Source: RFSX01 sp964567435 (GTDB lineage Bacteria > Bacteroidota > Bacteroidia > Chitinophagales > Saprospiraceae). From it: a stretch of DNA of 64,000 nt. The notes under the pieces were generated by a model that was not told where the DNA came from, did no database searches, and saw only the letters and a list, made by a program, of their open reading frames with translations. Positions within the stretch are counted from its first letter, which is position 1, and each line of letters opens with the position of its first letter. Where the stretch lies: assembly GCA_964567435.1 (NCBI GenBank), contig CAZMMQ010000002.1:1-64000 (forward strand), written 5' to 3'. The translations under genes were made by a program, and so were the position numbers. Positions 34,442-43,438 of this stretch are shown piece by piece.

Positions 34442-35218
34442 CTATTGTCTTCCATTATAAAAGGAAAAAGATAATCCCCAAGCAGGGAAAGATTCTTTGG
34501 TTTCTGAAGATTGGACATTCAATAAGTCAGCTTTTGACGAGAGGTCCACTTCAGACAATGGAATGTGTATAAAGGGTTTTATAGCAAATGACACTGTCTC
34601 ATTGCCAGTAATATTAAAAGCTAAATTAAAACGTATAAAAAATTGATTTCTTCCATTTGGAGAATTTATCAATAGATTGGAATCGACTGTTGAGTTTTGA
34701 ATATTCTCCTCTATAGAAACCAGATTATAGCCTAGAGTACTTCCAATACCTAGTAAACCAAAGTTTGATTCGTAAGAAATCATGACCATATTGAATCTAT
34801 AGTTAAATTCTGTCGTGACTGAGGAAGAAGCTAAAGGAGGTCCAGGTCTTAATATTCCTACTGAACTCGTACTTCTTGCTAAGCTTTCCCAACCTAATTC
34901 TACCGCTGCAGAATTAAATCTATATCTTAATCCTAAGTTTACTCCAAAAGCCAAACTAAGAGGTCTACTAGAATTATACTGATCAAATAATGAGCTAGAC
35001 TGCGCATCGAATTCTGCCAATATATTATTACTTACTTCTGGAGAATAAAAACCTAGTGTGTAGCCTACCTTGAGATTGATTTGGCCGAAAGATAAAGTAG
35101 ACAAGAGTAGTGCAGATACAAATACACCCAACATAATGGTTGTTTTGTAATCCGATAATAACATATGACAACTTTTCTTCATAAGATAGTTTGAAATAAC
35201 AGATTTTAAATCAACCAT
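34442..35218 (-). CDS. Outer-membrane beta-barrel protein of unknown function
   Basis: A 258-residue predicted outer-membrane protein. The hydrophobic signal core is about residues 28-46 (MLGVFVSALLLSTLSFGQ). Met13 (start near 35182) is a more natural start than Met1 because it gives a normal-length signal peptide with positive residues in front. The remainder is about ten alternating beta-strand segments (for example LSLAFGVNLGLRYRF, AAVELGWESLA), ending in a Phe-rich strand (WGLSFSFYNG). It is convergent with sucA. No specific family was recognised. Confidence 0.75.
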   Translation of the reverse strand: MVDLKSVISNYLMKKSCHMLLSDYKTTIMLGVFVSALLLSTLSFGQINLKVGYTLGFYSPEVSNNILAEFDAQSSSLFDQYNSSRPLSLAFGVNLGLRYRFNSAAVELGWESLARSTSSVGILRPGPPLASSSVTTEFNYRFNMVMISYESNFGLLGIGSTLGYNLVSIEENIQNSTVDSNLLINSPNGRNQFFIRFNLAFNITGNETVSFAIKPFIHIPLSEVDLSSKADLLNVQSSETKESFPAWGLSFSFYNGRQ

Positions 35219-35281
35219 ACAAACTTTAGGAAATAAATAAAAAGGAATACTTTAAAGGTCTGTTCTCTAAAAAGACAGTTA

Positions 35282-37141
35282 ATGGCTAAAAAGTCCACGA
35301 AGAAAAAAAAACAACCTACTAAGGAAATACAGAAAGTGAGATATCTCCCCTTGACCTTAAATATAAGTTGGCTGGTTGCCATAGGGTTTATTCTATTAGG
35401 CTTTTTACTGTATGGTCAGTCAATGGGATTTAATTATGTCTTAGATGATGCGATAGTATTTACTGGTAATAGCCATGTCAAAAATGGCATTAATGGGATT
35501 AACGACATATTGGCCAATGATAGTTTTCATGGATACTTTGGAGAACAAAAAGATCTGGTCCAAGGTGCACGATTTAGACCGCTATCACTTATAACATTTG
35601 CACTGGAATACGAATTTTTTGGCAGTTCATCTGCAGTGAGTCATTTTATTAACATCCTGCTTTATAGTCTTACTGCTTTTATATGCTTTCTTTCCTTAAG
35701 AAGATTGTTTAGAGATGATACCACCCACAGTCAGTTAATCTATAGCATTGCTTTTATTTCAAGTCTAATTTATTTGTGCCATCCAATTCATGTAGAAGCA
35801 GTAGCGAATGTAAAAGGGCGAGACGAAATATTGTCTATGCTATTTAGTGTGTGGGCTTTATTAGCCTCTCTTCGATACATAGATAATGGAAAACTGTTGA
35901 CATTAATTTCGATTCCAATACTCTTCCTTCTTGGCCTCATAGCTAAAGAGAATACAATTACTTTCTTGGCAATTATTCCATTTGCAATTCTATTATTTAG
36001 AAAAGAGTCTAGGAAAAAGACCATGGTTGTATTTTCTCTATTGTTTATTGTTTCTATTGTCTATTTGCTTTGGCGATATCAAGTCATTGGTTATTTATTA
36101 GGAGACGAACCATCTGATGACCTGATGAATAATTCATTTGTGGGTATGAGTGTGGTACAGAGATATGCGACTATAAGCTATACTCTACTACTCTATTTCA
36201 AGTTATGCTTTTTCCCCCACCCTCTTACTCACGATTATTATCCTTATCACATTCCTATAATGGATTTTGGAGATTGGCAAGTCTGGTTATCTATTATTTT
36301 ACATTTAGGATTAGCAGTACTAATCGTCTTTTGGCGCAAAAAAAGGCCAGAGATCTCATTCAGTCTCTTCTTCTATATTGCAGCCTTATCTATAGTATCC
36401 AATATTGTAATAAGTATTGGCACATTTATGAATGAGAGATTTATGTTCGCAGCTTCTCTTGGAACATGTGTTATTCTTGCCTACATTATACATTTCTTAG
36501 CTTCCAAAAACCAAGAAAAAAGAAAGCTTGTATTAGCAGTTATGTCAGCTATCATAATAGGGCTATATTGTTTCAAAACCATAACACGAGTACCAGCATG
36601 GAAGAGTGAGTTATCACTGAATAATGCAGCTATTAAAGTATCTAAGAACAGTGCCCGTGCGAATAGTTTTATGGCAACTGCCCTCTTTAACGAATACAAA
36701 AGAACGACGGACAGACTTCGCCAAAAAGAACTACTTGAAAGAGCTCTTCCACATGCTCGCAAAGCAACCCAAATACATCCTACTTATTACAATGGTTATC
36801 TAATGCAAGTGGGAGTAGCTGCTGAGCTTTATAAGCAGAATGGTGACCTTGATGCGCTTCTTAAAGATTTCAAACCTGCTATGATTTATAAGCCTCAAAT
36901 ATCATTTCTTGAAGAATTTCTCACTTACATAAATGATAGAGAAGATAGAAACAAAATGATGTCGTTCTATAAAGATGTCTGCATCACCAACATGATTGAC
37001 AAACGACAAGACTACAAATGGTCTATAAAGTTTCTATCCATGGCATTCAAGATGGACCCAAATGATCCAGAAATTAGAAGAGGTCTTAGAAAAGCGTATT
37101 TGGGATTAGGCAATGTAGAATATGCTAATAGATTTCGATAA
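35282..37141 (+). CDS. TMTC-like membrane glycosyltransferase with C-terminal TPR region
   Basis: A 619-residue protein. A Lys-rich N terminus is followed by about 10-11 membrane helices. The first periplasmic loop carries YVLDDAIVFTGNSHVKNG and a later GARFRPLSLITFALEY. This DD...N...RPL pattern resembles the TMTC/GT39-like family of dolichol- or undecaprenyl-phosphate-sugar glycosyltransferases. The soluble C terminus (about 440-619) contains TPR-like helices (PHARKATQIHPTYYNGYLM, FKMDPNDPEIRRGLRKAYLGLG). The stop TAA overlaps the dprA ATG by one base (TAATG), so the genes are coupled. Substrate unknown. Confidence 0.78.
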   Translation: MAKKSTKKKKQPTKEIQKVRYLPLTLNISWLVAIGFILLGFLLYGQSMGFNYVLDDAIVFTGNSHVKNGINGINDILANDSFHGYFGEQKDLVQGARFRPLSLITFALEYEFFGSSSAVSHFINILLYSLTAFICFLSLRRLFRDDTTHSQLIYSIAFISSLIYLCHPIHVEAVANVKGRDEILSMLFSVWALLASLRYIDNGKLLTLISIPILFLLGLIAKENTITFLAIIPFAILLFRKESRKKTMVVFSLLFIVSIVYLLWRYQVIGYLLGDEPSDDLMNNSFVGMSVVQRYATISYTLLLYFKLCFFPHPLTHDYYPYHIPIMDFGDWQVWLSIILHLGLAVLIVFWRKKRPEISFSLFFYIAALSIVSNIVISIGTFMNERFMFAASLGTCVILAYIIHFLASKNQEKRKLVLAVMSAIIIGLYCFKTITRVPAWKSELSLNNAAIKVSKNSARANSFMATALFNEYKRTTDRLRQKELLERALPHARKATQIHPTYYNGYLMQVGVAAELYKQNGDLDALLKDFKPAMIYKPQISFLEEFLTYINDREDRNKMMSFYKDVCITNMIDKRQDYKWSIKFLSMAFKMDPNDPEIRRGLRKAYLGLGNVEYANRFR

Positions 37142-38238
37142 TGCATAATGAGGATGCTCTATACAAGCTAGCAATCAATTACCTTCCTGGGGTTGGAGGT
37201 GTTAAAGCTAGAGATTTGATTTCCTATTGCGGTGGCATAAAGGAAGTGTTCGCTGCCAAAAAGAGAAAGCTTCTCAGTATTCCAGGTATAGGAGAGAAAA
37301 TCGCAGATTCTGTCTTAAAGTCTGATGCTCTTATCAGAGCTGAGGAAGAACTGAGAACAATTGAGGACAAGGATATCAGAATAATATCATTCCTTGATGA
37401 TAGCTATCCAAAAAATTTAAACCACTATCCAGATGCACCTCTTATCTTATATCTTAAAGGAAATCTAAATCTTAATACCAGTCGTCAGGTCGCCATTGTA
37501 GGAACTCGAAATGTGACAACTTATGGTATGGTACAATGTGAAAAGCTTGTTGATCAGCTTCGTTCATTAAATTGTACCATAGTAAGTGGCTTGGCGCATG
37601 GTGTAGACACAATCGCTCATCGTAAGGCAGTAGAGGTTGGCATGCAGACAGTTGGAGTCTTGGGCAATGGTCTAAAGTCTATTTACCCAGCGGCCAATCA
37701 TGACTTAGCTCGTAGAATGCTAGACAATGGAGGCGTCATTTCTGAGTTCCAATTTGACACAAAACCTGATAGGGAAAATTTTCCACAACGAAATAGAATC
37801 ATTGCAGGAATGGCCGATGTAATTGTAGTTATAGAGTCTGCAATTAAAGGTGGTTCTATCATTACAGCAGAATTTGCCAACAGTTATAATAAGGACGTAT
37901 TTGCAATACCAGGCAAACTCTCTGATGACTTTTCTGCTGGGTGCAATCACCTGATTAAGACTCACAAAGCACACTTACTAAGTTCTGCTGATGATATTGC
38001 ATACATAATGAGATGGGACAAATCAGAAGATCCAAAGCAAATGACTTTAATGATAGACTTGCTCCCAGAAGAAGAAACGGTGGTTAATATCCTTAAAGAT
38101 CAACCAGAACTCAGACTAGACAGTCTGCATTATCAAACAAAGATTCCATTAGGACAACTGACGTCAGTATTATTAAATCTTGAATTTAAAGGCCTGGTCA
38201 AATCACTGCCTGGAAAAAAATATATATTGAGCACTTGA
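37141..38238 (+). CDS. dprA: DNA-processing protein DprA
   Basis: Cytoplasmic protein that protects incoming single-stranded DNA and loads RecA during transformation. It has 365 residues. An N-terminal HhH/SAM-like region covers about 7-60 (NYLPGVGGVKARDLISYCGG, then IPGIGEKIADSV). The Rossmann-fold domain at about 75-290 carries VAIVGTRNVTTYG, VSGLAHGVDTIAH, and NFPQRNRIIAGM. A C-terminal winged-helix region ends at 365. It is the first partner of ComEC seen outside the comEC locus in this window. It overlaps the upstream glycosyltransferase gene by one base. Confidence 0.95.
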   Translation: MHNEDALYKLAINYLPGVGGVKARDLISYCGGIKEVFAAKKRKLLSIPGIGEKIADSVLKSDALIRAEEELRTIEDKDIRIISFLDDSYPKNLNHYPDAPLILYLKGNLNLNTSRQVAIVGTRNVTTYGMVQCEKLVDQLRSLNCTIVSGLAHGVDTIAHRKAVEVGMQTVGVLGNGLKSIYPAANHDLARRMLDNGGVISEFQFDTKPDRENFPQRNRIIAGMADVIVVIESAIKGGSIITAEFANSYNKDVFAIPGKLSDDFSAGCNHLIKTHKAHLLSSADDIAYIMRWDKSEDPKQMTLMIDLLPEEETVVNILKDQPELRLDSLHYQTKIPLGQLTSVLLNLEFKGLVKSLPGKKYILST

Positions 38239-38250
38239 AACTATATCAGC

Positions 38251-39396
38251 ATGATTAGATACTCACTTTTAACACTCGCATTCTGTATTGCAGCCGTTTG
38301 GGGATGCAAGACTAAGCAATCCTTAGATACACAAGTTTTCGAAAGAGAAGTTCTTGGGACCATAATTGAAGAAGAAGAAAGGCCTAAGAATATTATTCTT
38401 ATGATTGGTGATGGAATGGGTATGGGTCAGATAACTGCAGGCACCTATATGAATAATAATACCAGCAATCTTGAGAGGTTTTCGGTGGTAGGATTGCATA
38501 AGCCTTATGCGGCTGATAATGTCATCACGGACTCGGCTGCTGCTGCAACAGCCTTTGCCTGTGGTGTCAAAACACATAATCTTGCGATCGGTGTTGACAA
38601 AGATGATAGAAAAGTTGAAACAATATTAGAGTATGCCGAGGGTAAGGGATTAAGCACAGGACTTATTGCAACTTCATCTATCACACATGCCACGCCAGCA
38701 AGTTTCATTGCGCATAATCCCTACAGAAAAAATTATGAAGACATTGCGGAAAATTTCCTTGATACTGAAATCGACTTTTTTGCAGGAGGCGGTAAGAAAT
38801 ACTTTGATAGAAGAGAAAAAGATGACAGAAATCTCATTGAAGAATTAAAGAAGAAAGGATATACCATCTTTGACCAACTAACAGAATTTTCTGATGCAAG
38901 ACTATCCATGCAAGAATCTAAGTGTTTTGGATACTTCACTGCTGATGGAGAACCATTGTCTATAGAACAAGGAAGAGATTATTTAGAGCCAGTCACAATG
39001 GCTAGTCTCAATTATCTCAAGCAAAAATCTAAAGAAAACGGTTTTTTCCTCATGGTGGAAAGTTCACAAATTGATTGGGGAGGTCATGCCAATAATTCGG
39101 ACTGGATTATTCAGGAATTTAAGGAATTCAATGAGGTAATCGGGAGAGTATTGTCATGGGCGGAAGCTGATGAAGAGACCCTAGTTATTGTAACTGCTGA
39201 CCATGAAACTGGTGGTTATACAATTCAGCCAGGAAGTACTATGGATACGCTTCAAACAGCATTTACCACAGAAAAGCATTCAGGTGATTTTATCCCAGTA
39301 TTCGCATCTGGTCCACAATCAGAATTATTTTCTGGGATTTATGAAAACACGGCGATATTCCATAAGATGAAGGAAGCTTGGAATTTTGAAAGGTAA
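38251..39396 (+). CDS. Alkaline phosphatase, lipoprotein
   Basis: PhoA-superfamily metallo-phosphatase of 381 residues, anchored to the outer face of a membrane by a lipobox (AVWGC, Cys19). The metal and catalytic motifs are intact: MIGDGMGMGQ (D54), the catalytic serine in TDSAAAAT (S95), VESSQIDWGGHANN, TADHETGG near 310-317, and a downstream His (EKHSGDF). It would release phosphate from organic phosphate esters in the periplasm or outside the cell. It starts 12 bases after dprA on the same strand, an association without a clear functional link. Confidence 0.93.
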   Translation: MIRYSLLTLAFCIAAVWGCKTKQSLDTQVFEREVLGTIIEEEERPKNIILMIGDGMGMGQITAGTYMNNNTSNLERFSVVGLHKPYAADNVITDSAAAATAFACGVKTHNLAIGVDKDDRKVETILEYAEGKGLSTGLIATSSITHATPASFIAHNPYRKNYEDIAENFLDTEIDFFAGGGKKYFDRREKDDRNLIEELKKKGYTIFDQLTEFSDARLSMQESKCFGYFTADGEPLSIEQGRDYLEPVTMASLNYLKQKSKENGFFLMVESSQIDWGGHANNSDWIIQEFKEFNEVIGRVLSWAEADEETLVIVTADHETGGYTIQPGSTMDTLQTAFTTEKHSGDFIPVFASGPQSELFSGIYENTAIFHKMKEAWNFER

Positions 39397-39407
39397 TCAC
39401 ACTTACT

Positions 39408-39953
39408 TTATCGGAAGTCACAGTTTGATACATGGTCATTAACCATACCTATAGCTTGCATAAATGCATATACAATTGTTGGGCCTACAAATTTAAATCC
39501 ACGCTTCTTTAAATCTTTTGAGATTTGCTGACTGAGAGCTGTCTGAGCCGGGACCTCGTCCATGGATTTTGGATTATTAATTATTGGCTGTCCATCCACA
39601 TATTCCCAAAGGAAATCAGAAAGGCTCTTTTCTTTAACCAAGTCATGATAGGCAATGGCATTCGTGATTACCGAGTTGATTTTGAGTCTATTGCGTATAA
39701 TACCCTTATCATTGACCAGCCTAATTCTATCCTTATCAGTATATTTTCTAATCTTATTAATATTCCACCCATCGAAAGCCTTTTCATATGATGGAATTCT
39801 AATGAGCACATTGTACCAATTCAGTCCAGCTTGCGCACCTTCCAGATTCAGATACTCAAATAATTTTCTATCATCAAAGACTGGCTTACCCCATATATTG
39901 TCATGGTAGTCCATATAAATTTCGTCTTTCAAGCACCAGCTACAACGATTCAT
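39408..39953 (-). CDS. tag: DNA-3-methyladenine glycosylase I
   Basis: HhH-like base-excision glycosylase that removes 3-methyladenine. It has 181 residues. The zinc ligands match E. coli Tag: C4 and H17 at the N terminus (RCSWCLKD, MDYHDNIWG) and H174 and C178 at the C terminus (VNDHVSNCDF). The core motif EGAQAGLNWYNVLIRI is conserved. The start overlaps the upstream methyltransferase gene by 14 bases on the same strand, so the two are probably co-transcribed. Confidence 0.96.
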   Translation of the reverse strand: MNRCSWCLKDEIYMDYHDNIWGKPVFDDRKLFEYLNLEGAQAGLNWYNVLIRIPSYEKAFDGWNINKIRKYTDKDRIRLVNDKGIIRNRLKINSVITNAIAYHDLVKEKSLSDFLWEYVDGQPIINNPKSMDEVPAQTALSQQISKDLKKRGFKFVGPTIVYAFMQAIGMVNDHVSNCDFR

Positions 39954-40791
39954 AATTGGGTTTTTGTTTTATTAAGTAATAAACTGCAGTCGTCAAAAAA
40001 TTCCTTAAGTAAGGTATTTTGGTTATAGGCCAAAGTTGCTTTTTGGGCTTCAAACCAAATTTCTTTTCATAGATAGGATTTATCAAAAAATGTTGGTGCT
40101 GAATTGTATCAAATCCTGTTTTCTTAACAATGCTCTCAAATCTCTCGATAGAAATTCCAGTGTCCTTAATCTCCAATAATTCTTTTAGTTGACTTGGTCT
40201 TTCCTTAGTCATTTTTATTATACCTCTATAGATTGGCTTAGGAAGAAGGTGAAAATATGGCAAGACCTTCAATATTTTGCTTGTGCAGATCTGCTGATGT
40301 CCACCAAAAGGCATTTGCCAAGGAGGGAAACCAAAGAACACTCTGCCTCCAGGTAATAGAAACTGGCTTAATTTCTTTAGAAATTTTTCTTGATCAAATA
40401 TATGTTCAATGACATCTTTTAGAATAATAAGATCATATTGGTGAGCATCCCTTATTGGATCAATGTCATATATGTTACTTGAGATTATTTTGACTTTCCC
40501 TTGATTAATGTCTTCAGCTAAAAAGGAATTAGCTAATCGCACCCTATTTTCATTCAACTCTATACCCACACCTACACACCCCATATCCAAAAAGGCTTTA
40601 AGAACACCAGCCTCTCCACATCCAATCTCAAGTACTTTCGATCCCGCTCTTATAGTGTTATCTAATTCTATAAATGGGACTACCCAATTCTTGCTAACAT
40701 CATACTGCCATTGAAAATATCTATTCTTATCACTGTGAAATTCATACATACTCTTATTGCAAAGGTCTGTTGTAAAAGTACAATATGTCAA
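39940..40791 (-). CDS. Class I SAM-dependent methyltransferase
   Basis: A 283-residue protein with a Rossmann-like methyltransferase fold. Motif I is VLEIGCGEAGVL (about 54-65). The acidic end of strand 2 is GVGIELNENR. The DLIILKDVIEHI and LLPGGRVFFGFPP segments correspond to motifs II and III. The C-terminal 110 residues are more divergent, with aromatic and basic stretches. Met15 (start 40749, MYEFHSDKNRYF) is an equally plausible start. The substrate is unknown; it resembles small-molecule or glycan methyltransferases more than DNA ones. It is preceded by a promoter-hairpin element at 40836-40908. Confidence 0.82.
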   Translation of the reverse strand: MTYCTFTTDLCNKSMYEFHSDKNRYFQWQYDVSKNWVVPFIELDNTIRAGSKVLEIGCGEAGVLKAFLDMGCVGVGIELNENRVRLANSFLAEDINQGKVKIISSNIYDIDPIRDAHQYDLIILKDVIEHIFDQEKFLKKLSQFLLPGGRVFFGFPPWQMPFGGHQQICTSKILKVLPYFHLLPKPIYRGIIKMTKERPSQLKELLEIKDTGISIERFESIVKKTGFDTIQHQHFLINPIYEKKFGLKPKKQLWPITKIPYLRNFLTTAVYYLIKQKPNYESL

Positions 40792-40835
40792 GAACTGGAG
40801 ACTATAAAAGCCTATATGTGAGATAATACAGGCAT

Positions 40836-40873
40836 AAAAAAAACTAGTGCCATATCGAGCGATACAACACTAG
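40836..40873 (-). terminator. Strong intrinsic terminator on the minus strand, no long gene upstream
   Basis: On the minus strand a 14-bp stem (outer CTAGTG/CACTAG, three G-U pairs, inner TATCG/CGATA) with a tiny loop is followed by eight U. The three middle pairs are G-U wobbles in minus RNA but A-C mismatches in plus RNA, so the functional orientation is minus. Confidence 0.8.
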
Positions 40874-40897
40874 CCAATCATTATAGAACAACTTCCG
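40836..40897 (-). ncRNA. Candidate small RNA or attenuated leader (about 60 nt)
   Basis: A TATATTTG box (40908-40901) is followed within about 65 bases by the strong terminator at 40836-40873. The two define a possible transcript of about 60 nt starting near 40896. It contains no convincing ORF. It lies upstream of the methyltransferase gene (start 40791 or 40749) in the same direction, so it could be a stand-alone sRNA or a leader whose read-through expresses the methyltransferase and tag. The RNA family is unknown. Confidence 0.45.
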
Positions 40898-40900
40898 CCG

Positions 40901-40908
40901 CAAATATA
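40901..40908 (-). promoter_or_regulatory. TATATTTG -7 box of the candidate sRNA
   Basis: Exact TAnnTTTG match on the minus strand, about 30 bases before the terminator stem. No clear TTG lies 19 bases upstream, so strength is uncertain. Confidence 0.45.
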
Positions 40909-41238
40909 AGTAGAACATTTATATAGGAGGAACTTTTTTTTCATAAAATTTTCAAACTGTAAAATAAATAGCGGTTTCTATCCTAAACTGGCCATTAAAA
41001 TGAACTATAATTTTGTGTTGACCAATGACCTCACATATCAATTGTACTGAATTACAAGATATATAAAGTACTTTATTTGTCTTATTTAATATTTTGCAAT
41101 ACGATACACTGCAAGGTGGAAATTACTCCAAATGGCGCTAAGAAAAGGCAGTAGTTTGGATTTAATTTAAGATTAACAGCACTTAGAATCATGTAATCGT
41201 ATCTTTATAGAAAATATTCTTAAGCTACAAACAGATCA
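40909..41238. other. Intergenic region upstream of the secreted thioredoxin gene
   Basis: About 330 AT-rich bases with no ORF or clear hairpin. It should carry the promoter for the thioredoxin gene on the plus strand; TATCTTTA at about 41202-41209 is the best -7 candidate, without a good -33 element. Nothing else was recognised. Confidence 0.4.
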
Positions 41239-41781
41239 ATGAAATATCTAATATCAACTCTACTGCTGATTGCCACATTGGGACTTAATGGGCAAGCTAA
41301 GACTGTAGAATCAGAGGTTCAGTCAACCGATAAAATAAATTGGATGACTTGGGACGAAGCGATGGCCGCTAACAAAATCACACCGAAAAAGATCTTTATA
41401 GATATCTACACTGATTGGTGTGGTTGGTGTAAGAAAATGGATTCTACGACTTTTAAAGATCCTAATGTTGTAGAAGAAATGAACAACTCATTTTATGCAA
41501 TCAAATTTGATGCAGAAATGAAGAAAGATATAACTTTTAATGATGCTGTCTTCAGTTTTGTCAATACTGGAAGGCGGGGGGCACACCAACTGGCATTTGC
41601 GCTAGTGGATGGTAGAATGAGCTATCCTTCATTTGTGTTATTAGATGAAAACTTTCACAGAGTGATGTTAGCTCCGGGATATCAAACTCCAGACAAACTT
41701 ATCCCACAACTAAAATATACAAGTACTAATGCCTATAAAACCAAAAACTTTGAGGCATTTAAGACCTCTGGAGAAGAGTAA
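41239..41781 (+). CDS. Secreted thioredoxin-family protein (CGWC)
   Basis: A 180-residue extracytoplasmic thioredoxin-fold protein. A signal peptide covers about 1-20 (LLLIATLGLNGQA). The redox-active site is CGWC (C61, C64) in IYTDWCGWCKKMD. Downstream features typical of the thioredoxin_7/DUF255-like group include TTFKDPNVVEEMN, IKFDAEM and YPSFVLLDEN. Expected to act in periplasmic disulfide or oxidative-stress chemistry. It is closely related to the lipoprotein at 61387-61965, with the same CGWCK, IKFDAE and GRMSYP/GRMAYP blocks. Monocistronic, followed by a terminator. Confidence 0.9.
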   Translation: MKYLISTLLLIATLGLNGQAKTVESEVQSTDKINWMTWDEAMAANKITPKKIFIDIYTDWCGWCKKMDSTTFKDPNVVEEMNNSFYAIKFDAEMKKDITFNDAVFSFVNTGRRGAHQLAFALVDGRMSYPSFVLLDENFHRVMLAPGYQTPDKLIPQLKYTSTNAYKTKNFEAFKTSGEE

Positions 41782-41810
41782 TAACTTTTTAAATACAGAG
41801 ATAAATATAA

Positions 41811-41838
41811 AAGGCTCCTTTTTACAGGAGCCTTTTTT
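41811..41838. terminator. Terminator after the thioredoxin gene, shared with tonB
   Basis: A 9-bp inverted repeat AAGGCTCCT / AGGAGCCTT with a 6-base loop is followed by six T on the plus strand and four A before it. It lies between convergent genes. Confidence 0.92.
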
Positions 41839-41895
41839 GTTCTAATCACAATAAAACAAGTATCGAAAGTTGTAATTTCTAATTGTTGTTCTTCC

Positions 41896-42804
41896 TTATC
41901 GTAGTTTAAAATCTATTGTTATATCACCACACTGCTCAGAAAGACTACTTTCTGAAAACACATACTTTTTAGCACTCTTTATAGCTAATCCTATCAGATG
42001 ACTATCTGTTGTTGTCGACCCCTTTTGGGTAAATGTTGACTTAACAACTTTACCGGTCCCATTCACGCATATATTGACAACAACCTTTCCTGTAAGCTGT
42101 GTATTATCAGAGATCTGAGGAGCAAATAATACTGCTCTGTCACCTAGTCCATTTCCAGCTTTTCCTGTGCCTGTTGTTATACCTTCGAGTGCAGCTGCAT
42201 CTGGTTTACCATCTGGCGTCCCTTTAGAGGGTTCTCCATCTCCATTTGCACTAGTCATTAGATTGTTAAATTTATTCTTTGCCGCTTTTTGGGCTGCTTT
42301 TCTTGCAGCGGCTTTCTTTGCTGCTTCTAGCTTTGCCGCCTCGGCCTTTGCTTCTGCTTGTGCCTCGGCTTTGGCTTTAGCCTCTTTATCTAGTTTTTCT
42401 TTTCGTTCTTGCTCTTTGGATTTGTCTTCTAGTTTTTCCTCGACTGCGACTATTGGGCTTTCTTTTTTTGTAATGGTTTCAGATACTAATTTGATAAGCG
42501 AAGCTTTGGCGGGTTTCGAAGATTGCTGTTTCGAAGCAGAGGTATTCTTTTGAGGCTGAGGCTTTGAGGTAGATTCAGTGGATAATGAAGCTGCTGGCGC
42601 TGCTTTACTTTTCGTTCTATGTTCAGCATCGACATTCCCAAGTGCAATCTTTATTCCCTGAAACTGAGGAGGATCAGGCTGTTTTTGGACAGCACTTATT
42701 ATCGGTATAATTAAAAGAAGGAGCAATAATAAGTGTACGACTATACTGATAGAAAGGCTATCTCTCTTTTGTCGTTGCTCATCAATTCTGACAGAATTTG
42801 CCAT
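41896..42804 (-). CDS. tonB: TonB-like energy transducer with Ala/Lys-rich linker
   Basis: Energy-transducing protein that links the ExbB/ExbD motor to outer-membrane receptors. The preferred start MANSVRIDEQRQKRD gives 302 residues; the frame stays open to 42879, but those residues are not TonB-like. One membrane helix covers about 20-38. A long periplasmic linker is rich in Ala, Lys and Glu (about 100-185, with AKAKAEAQAEAKAEAA). A C-terminal TonB-like domain follows at about 230-302 (LTGKVVVNICVNGTGKVVKS). The Ala/Glu/Lys linker is helical, as in TolA-like proteins, rather than the Pro/Lys linker of classical TonB, so a TolA-type role is also possible. It closes the exbB-exbD-exbD operon. 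Confidence 0.83.
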   Translation of the reverse strand: MANSVRIDEQRQKRDSLSISIVVHLLLLLLLIIPIISAVQKQPDPPQFQGIKIALGNVDAEHRTKSKAAPAASLSTESTSKPQPQKNTSASKQQSSKPAKASLIKLVSETITKKESPIVAVEEKLEDKSKEQERKEKLDKEAKAKAEAQAEAKAEAAKLEAAKKAAARKAAQKAAKNKFNNLMTSANGDGEPSKGTPDGKPDAAALEGITTGTGKAGNGLGDRAVLFAPQISDNTQLTGKVVVNICVNGTGKVVKSTFTQKGSTTTDSHLIGLAIKSAKKYVFSESSLSEQCGDITIDFKLR

Positions 42805-43028
42805 ATTCAGGTTTGCTTTGCATGGTCTTGTAACCATAATTATCATTCGCATACCTGACAACGAGGTGGAGAAAGGCACTGATGGGCCCTTTACTTATTA
42901 TCTAAATCAGGTATATTTAAAATACTGATAATCAGTGTACAATAATCGAACCAAACTAAGAATAGTCTTTATTCTAATCCATCTAAATGTCTGGACTCTA
43001 TGAATTAGTTGAAAATGAGGAAGTTAGG

Positions 43029-43430
43029 TTATTTCGGCTCGGTGGAAACTGCATCAATTTTGTACCTATAGGCCATATCATAAATAGCAATAACTGGTAC
43101 ATTAGAAGCTCCTTTTCGCGGCATGATCACCACTGAAACTTTATCAGTTTGTCGCTTACGATCTCTGACTTTCTTTTCGATAGTACTCAAACTGGCTGAA
43201 GCTCCGTCTAGGCTATAAGTCCCATTTTTATTGATAACAATTTGTAAAGGGGGATACTTGGGCTGGACATCATTTTTTTTATTCGCTTGACCTGGCAACC
43301 TGAGATTTAGTCCATTTGGGACAACCATTGATGAGGTCAACATGAAAAATATAAGCAATAGAAAAATGATATCTGTCAACGAAGACATACTAAATTCTGC
43401 ACTAACTTTTGTTCTTTTCTTCATTCCCAT
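43029..43430 (-). CDS. exbD: ExbD/TolR-family motor protein (second copy)
   Basis: A 133-residue biopolymer-transport subunit. A short cytoplasmic N terminus (KKRTKVSAEFSMSSLTD) is followed by a single membrane helix (about 19-38) carrying the conserved Asp (SLTDIIFLLL) that couples proton flow. A periplasmic domain follows. It differs from the upstream copy in the periplasmic half (Asn/Lys-rich linker, VPVIAIYDMAYRYKI). The ExbD copies are separated by 8 bases and continue toward tonB, which starts 224 bases further on. Confidence 0.93.
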   Translation of the reverse strand: MGMKKRTKVSAEFSMSSLTDIIFLLLIFFMLTSSMVVPNGLNLRLPGQANKKNDVQPKYPPLQIVINKNGTYSLDGASASLSTIEKKVRDRKRQTDKVSVVIMPRKGASNVPVIAIYDMAYRYKIDAVSTEPK

Positions 43431-43438
43431 ATACCAGG

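Noticed and set aside
42167..42553. A 128-codon plus-strand frame opposite the tonB-like gene
   Set aside because: Its Ala/Ser/Phe-rich sequence is the antisense of the Ala/Lys/Glu linker. No conserved domain.
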